Positions 60,601-64,000 of a stretch of DNA of 64,000 bases are shown here, piece by piece. How positions within the stretch are numbered: the first letter of the stretch is position 1; every line of letters begins with the position of its first letter. The notes under the pieces were generated by a model that saw only the letters and a program-made list of their open reading frames with translations, had not been told where the DNA came from and searched no databases. Source of the stretch: Arabidopsis thaliana (taxonomy: Eukaryota > Streptophyta > Magnoliopsida > Brassicales > Brassicaceae); contig NC_003071.7 of assembly GCF_000001735.4 (NCBI RefSeq), positions 16,839,443-16,903,442 on the forward strand. The letters run 5' to 3'. The translations under genes and the position numbers were made by a program.

Positions 60601-61729
60601 TGAAGATATCACAATTGATACAATTTTAAATGTGCGTAGCTTTACTTGTTGGCATATGAAGTATCAAACAAGTTTTTGGAACTGATTGGACCTATTCCTT
60701 CATAGCAGTTTAAAAGCTAAAATAAGTTTATTGCATCTCATCTAGAATTAGAAAATATCATGGACAAGAAAAGTCACAAAGTCATTTTCAATGACAATTC
60801 AATTCATAGATTTAGTCATTTAGATAAAGTAAAAATAATATGGATATTTCAATTACAGGTTCTTGGATAAAGCGGCCATTAAGACAAGTTCAAGAGTGCC
60901 ATGTACGGTGACAAAAGTGGAAGTGGCAAAGCGTGTGCTAGGACTTATCTTTATATGGCTTGTCACTTTGATCCCAAGCACCTTGTGGGCACAAGTCAAC
61001 ACTCTCTTCGTCAAACAAGGGACCACGCTGGACCGAAAAATTGGATCCAACTTCCAGATCCCCGCGGCTTCATTGGGAAGCTTTGTTACGCTCTCCATGC
61101 TTCTCTCTGTGCCCATGTACGACCAATCCTTTGTTCCCTTCATGCGCAAGAAAACCGGAAACCCTAGAGGGATTACTTTACTCCAAAGACTAGGGGTAGG
61201 GTTTGCGATACAAATTGTTGCAATCGCGATTGCTTCGGCTGTGGAGGTCAAGAGGATGCGCGTGATAAAGGAATTTCACATAACTAGTCCGACACAAGTT
61301 GTGCCTATGAGCATTTTCTGGTTGCTCCCTCAGTACTCTCTTCTAGGCATTGGGGATGTGTTTAACGCAATTGGTTTGCTTGAGTTTTTCTATGATCAGT
61401 CACCTGAGGAGATGCAGAGCCTTGGAACAACGTTTTTCACGAGTGGAATCGGTCTTGGGAATTTCTTGAACAGCTTTTTGGTGACAATGATTGATAAGAT
61501 CACGAGTAAAGGTGGAGGGAAGAGTTGGATTGGGAATAATTTGAATGATTCGAGGCTTGATTACTATTATGGATTTCTAGTGGTGATTTCGATAGTGAAC
61601 ATGGGACTTTTCGTGTGGGCAGCGAGTAAGTATGTTTACAAGAGTGATGATGACACCAAGGAGTTTAGTGGAGGAGGATGTGTTCAAATGGAGGCCAAAG
61701 CCTTAGACACATCTCCTCTTAGTATCTAA
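57681..61729 (+). CDS. NPF5.1: NPF5.1, NRT1/PTR family transporter
   Basis: Proton-coupled transporter of the NPF (nitrate/peptide) family. Four coding exons (57681-57786, 57902-58119, 59584-60140, 60859-61729) give 583 residues; introns 2 and 3 are long (1.46 kb and 0.72 kb). The ExxER proton-coupling motif is present as EAFER in GYEAFERMAFYGIASNLV. The PTR2 signature region includes AVWITPIAGAYIADSYIGRF and AIGAGGTKPNISTFGADQFD. Twelve membrane helices are expected; the central cytosolic loop lies around residues 230-320. The C-terminal half has FWLLPQYSLLGIGDVFNAIG and LEFFYDQSPEEMQSLGTTFF, strongly conserved in the family. The substrate cannot be read from sequence; subfamily 5 members studied so far handle nitrate, peptides or ABA-like cargo. 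The number 5.1 rests on recall and position. Confidence 0.92.
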
Positions 61730-62987
61730 TTATAGCAATGAGAGATGTGTATATATGGTTTTCAAGAAAATTTGAAGTTGTGCTATTCTAATTAACATGA
61801 TGAATAAAACTTGAAGTTGGAAGTACCAAGGTTTACTCAAGTTCAATGGTTATGTTCTACCTGTTGAACCTATTGATTTCCTTTGGTCACATATACTTGA
61901 ACATTGGCGAATTCACATGGTGTTGGTCTTAAATTCAACCAACGATATAGATCTGTTAAGCAAGTTAACTTTGAAAGTATAAGTACCAAGTGGAATAGTA
62001 TTTTCCCTTAGGACAAGGGATCATTAAGTACCATAGTATGAAGCAACCGTGACATTGGACCAAACCCAAAACATCACATCGTCATCTCCTATAAGGATTC
62101 TATCTTTGACCCTAGATAAGCCGTCCAACCACAAAAGCTCTAGTCAATGGTCTTCAAATTACAATTCTGTCTGTGGCCAATTATATCGATACTTTGGTGA
62201 TTAATTTACGAAAAAATTGTTTTTGTTGGGTCAAATATTTAATTTTCAAATTGGTTATTTTCTAACATTAATTTTATTTTGCCATTATGCAAAACACATC
62301 CCCACCGAACATTTTTTGCATGAATCCGATCAGCAAGAAGCTGGATTTTGATTAATTCGATACGCAAAGGAAACTCCGAAAATAAAAATAAAAAAACCAA
62401 ACTAAATGAATTAATCAATTAATGGTAATATACAGCTGACACTTCCACCCAACCAAGAAACACTATATATATTACACGTAACTGCAGATCCAAAGCCAGC
62501 TACACACAAAATTTGGTGCAAGTAGCTTTTTTATAGAGTTAAGTAACATTATGTTGCTTGGATTCTAGAATAACCAACAATATAAAGAAAAAAGGAAAAA
62601 AAAAAAGGGAAACTCAGTTTCGTATGTATGACTCACTAATTTGATTTAAGCTACCCAAAATTCAAAATGCATCTTCATCAAGGTTAAATGAAATTTTTTG
62701 TAGACCAATTGACTTCTACTTTGTACATCAATAAAACGATATTTCAACCTCATTTAATTATCAGTAATATGAATGCTAAATACTACTACTAGTACTACGT
62801 ACTTACCAACTAAACAATATTAATATACGTTTGATAGATTAATGAGTAATGACAGGCTATTCAAGACCAACCTTGTTCACTTATATTAATTTAATTTAAT
62901 TTAATTTATTAGTCACCGGATCACAAATTATCGAAATAAATTAATTATATGTATTTGTATGTGTTTGTAGAATGATACAATAAAAAT
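61730..62987. other. Spacer between convergent NPF5.1 and LBD15
   Basis: 3' UTRs of both convergent genes and AT-rich DNA, including a short ttaat/aattt repeat near 62883-62909. No other gene recognised. Confidence 0.5.
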
Positions 62988-63932
62988 TTAACCGAAGTAG
63001 TTGTTCTCACTTTCAATGTTGCCGTATTCTAAGTCTCTTGTGGTTGGTTGAGAGAAAACACAAGAAGATGGAGAAGGAGGATGAGCCGTTGTAGGTTGTG
63101 GTGGAGTTGTTGGTCTTTGTGGTGGTGGTGCAATGACGGAAACACCGCCGGAGTTGTGAAATCCGGCAACTTGGGAGTTGGAAGGTACGATCAAAGTGGC
63201 GACAGCTTCTCGTTGCTTGTACTTAAGAATCTCGGATCTTACGGCCGTGAGCTCGGCTTGTAAAGCTTGGACTTGTTGTTGTAGAGCTGAGATGGCTCCC
63301 ATGCATCCGTACACCGGATCTCTTAGCCTCACGTTTGCTTCATACACAAGGCTATTCGCGGCATCTGCTCTCTGGCTCTCAGGTACTTCCTGATTAGTTT
63401 GGAATTGTTACACATTGTGAGAATTTTGCCAAAACCATTAATCTTTTTTTCTTTTAACAGGGTTTGCATAGTGAAATACAGAGTAATAATCTCGAACTTT
63501 TTATAACCATCTAATTTCTCGCTATGGTAAATTATATATGTGTCTAATAAGAATCAATCTAACGTAGCTATATATATGACCACTAGATTACCATCAGTTG
63601 GTTATTGTTACATATGTAATAATGCATGCATAAATCAAGACCATATCTATGTGTGTTTTGAAATGGCTATTACCATTAGCATCTTGGAGACGTTACTAGC
63701 TCCAAAGACTTTGTGGACGGAAGCGAACTTATGAGGCTCGTGTGGGGAGAAATATGGCGAAAAGGGACATTCTTGAGCACATCTACGGCGCAAAAGCTTG
63801 CAGGCAGCACAAGGCGTAATGGTATTGAGGGTTCCGGGAGGACCCGACATTGGTCTTCTAATTCCAGCCATTTGATGAGGCCAAGCATCTGCTTCTCTTT
63901 TGATCTTCTTCCCTATCTCTTCAAATCTCTCC
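62988..63932 (-). CDS. LBD15: LOB-domain protein 15 (partial, first exon outside window)
   Basis: Plant-specific LBD/ASL transcription factor. Two exons are inside the window, 63674-63932 and 62988-63389. The upstream end at 63932 follows an AG acceptor (tttgtccag|g) and there is no ATG in frame nearby, so the start codon lies on a short exon past position 64000; about 219 of the expected 224 residues are here. The LOB domain shows the C-x2-C-x6-C-x3-C block (CAACKLLRRRCAQEC), the GAS block (FASVHKVFGASNVSKMLM) and the coiled-coil Leu repeat (ISALQQQVQALQAELTAVRSEIL). The tail is Pro/Thr/Ser-rich (PPPQRPTTPPQPTTAHPPSP). LBD15/ASL11 is linked to xylem formation and shoot development. Family certain; number by recall. 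Confidence 0.9.
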
Positions 63933-64000
63933 CTGGACAAAAGGTATTGAAAAGAGCTTTAGTTTTCAATAATAGCATGAATATTTATACGACTAAAAGG

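Noticed and set aside
63048-63393. Plus-strand open frames rich in Trp/Arg and Ser
   Set aside because: Antisense shadows of the Pro/Thr-rich LBD15 tail and coiled coil.

Overview
This is plant nuclear DNA: AT-rich intergenic sequence, GT-AG introns, dicot-type proteins, telo-box and site II promoter motifs, a tRNA-derived SINE and a small hAT-type transposon. The encoded proteins match by memory the Arabidopsis thaliana chromosome 2 series from AT2G40320 to AT2G40470. I spliced the genes by hand. Every fully contained intact model closes in frame, and most lengths agree with what I remember for the named protein. Locus names come from recognition, not from a database search.

Layout, left to right. 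TBL33 (+, xylan O-acetylation) is followed by about 3 kb of AT-rich spacer and then the ABA receptor PYL6 (-). Next comes a tandem pair of drought/heat AP2 genes: intact DREB2C (-) and a damaged copy, DREB2H (-). BOP1 (-, 60S ribosome assembly) and LAC5 (-, laccase) follow, then about 4 kb without genes, and PRA1.B2 (-). A plus-strand run comes next: an unknown 496-residue protein (AT2G40390 type), RER5 (plastid, DUF399+DUF3411), CAN2 (membrane-anchored Ca-dependent nuclease) and AVT6D (amino acid transporter). SMO4/NOP53 (-) converges on AVT6D. After 4.7 kb of spacer come an ACT-domain SCREAM-like gene (+), three tandem BTB/POZ copies in different states of decay (-), NPF5.1 (+) and LBD15 (-), whose first exon lies beyond the right edge.

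Themes. (1) Local duplication and decay: DREB2C to DREB2H, three BTB copies, exon duplication inside SMO4, and duplicated promoter modules at BOP1 and PRA1.B2. (2) Mobile elements reshape genes: a SINE with a 17-bp target duplication splits a BTB exon, and a 1,060-bp hAT-like element just upstream of AVT6D carries a 16-unit, 28-bp minisatellite in which ten units contain the E2F-type site TTTCCCGCC. (3) Two 60S assembly factors, BOP1 and SMO4, both have paired TGGGCC site II motifs upstream. The strongest candidates for something under-described are the E2F-site minisatellite in the hAT element and the multi-step decay of DREB2H (truncating breakpoint, frameshift, lost TATA box, changed AP2 contacts).

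Many of these genes have, as I recall, relatives in the same order around AT3G56140-AT3G56230 (RER6, CAN1, AVT6C, an ACT-domain gene, a BTB gene), which fits an ancient whole-genome duplicate block.
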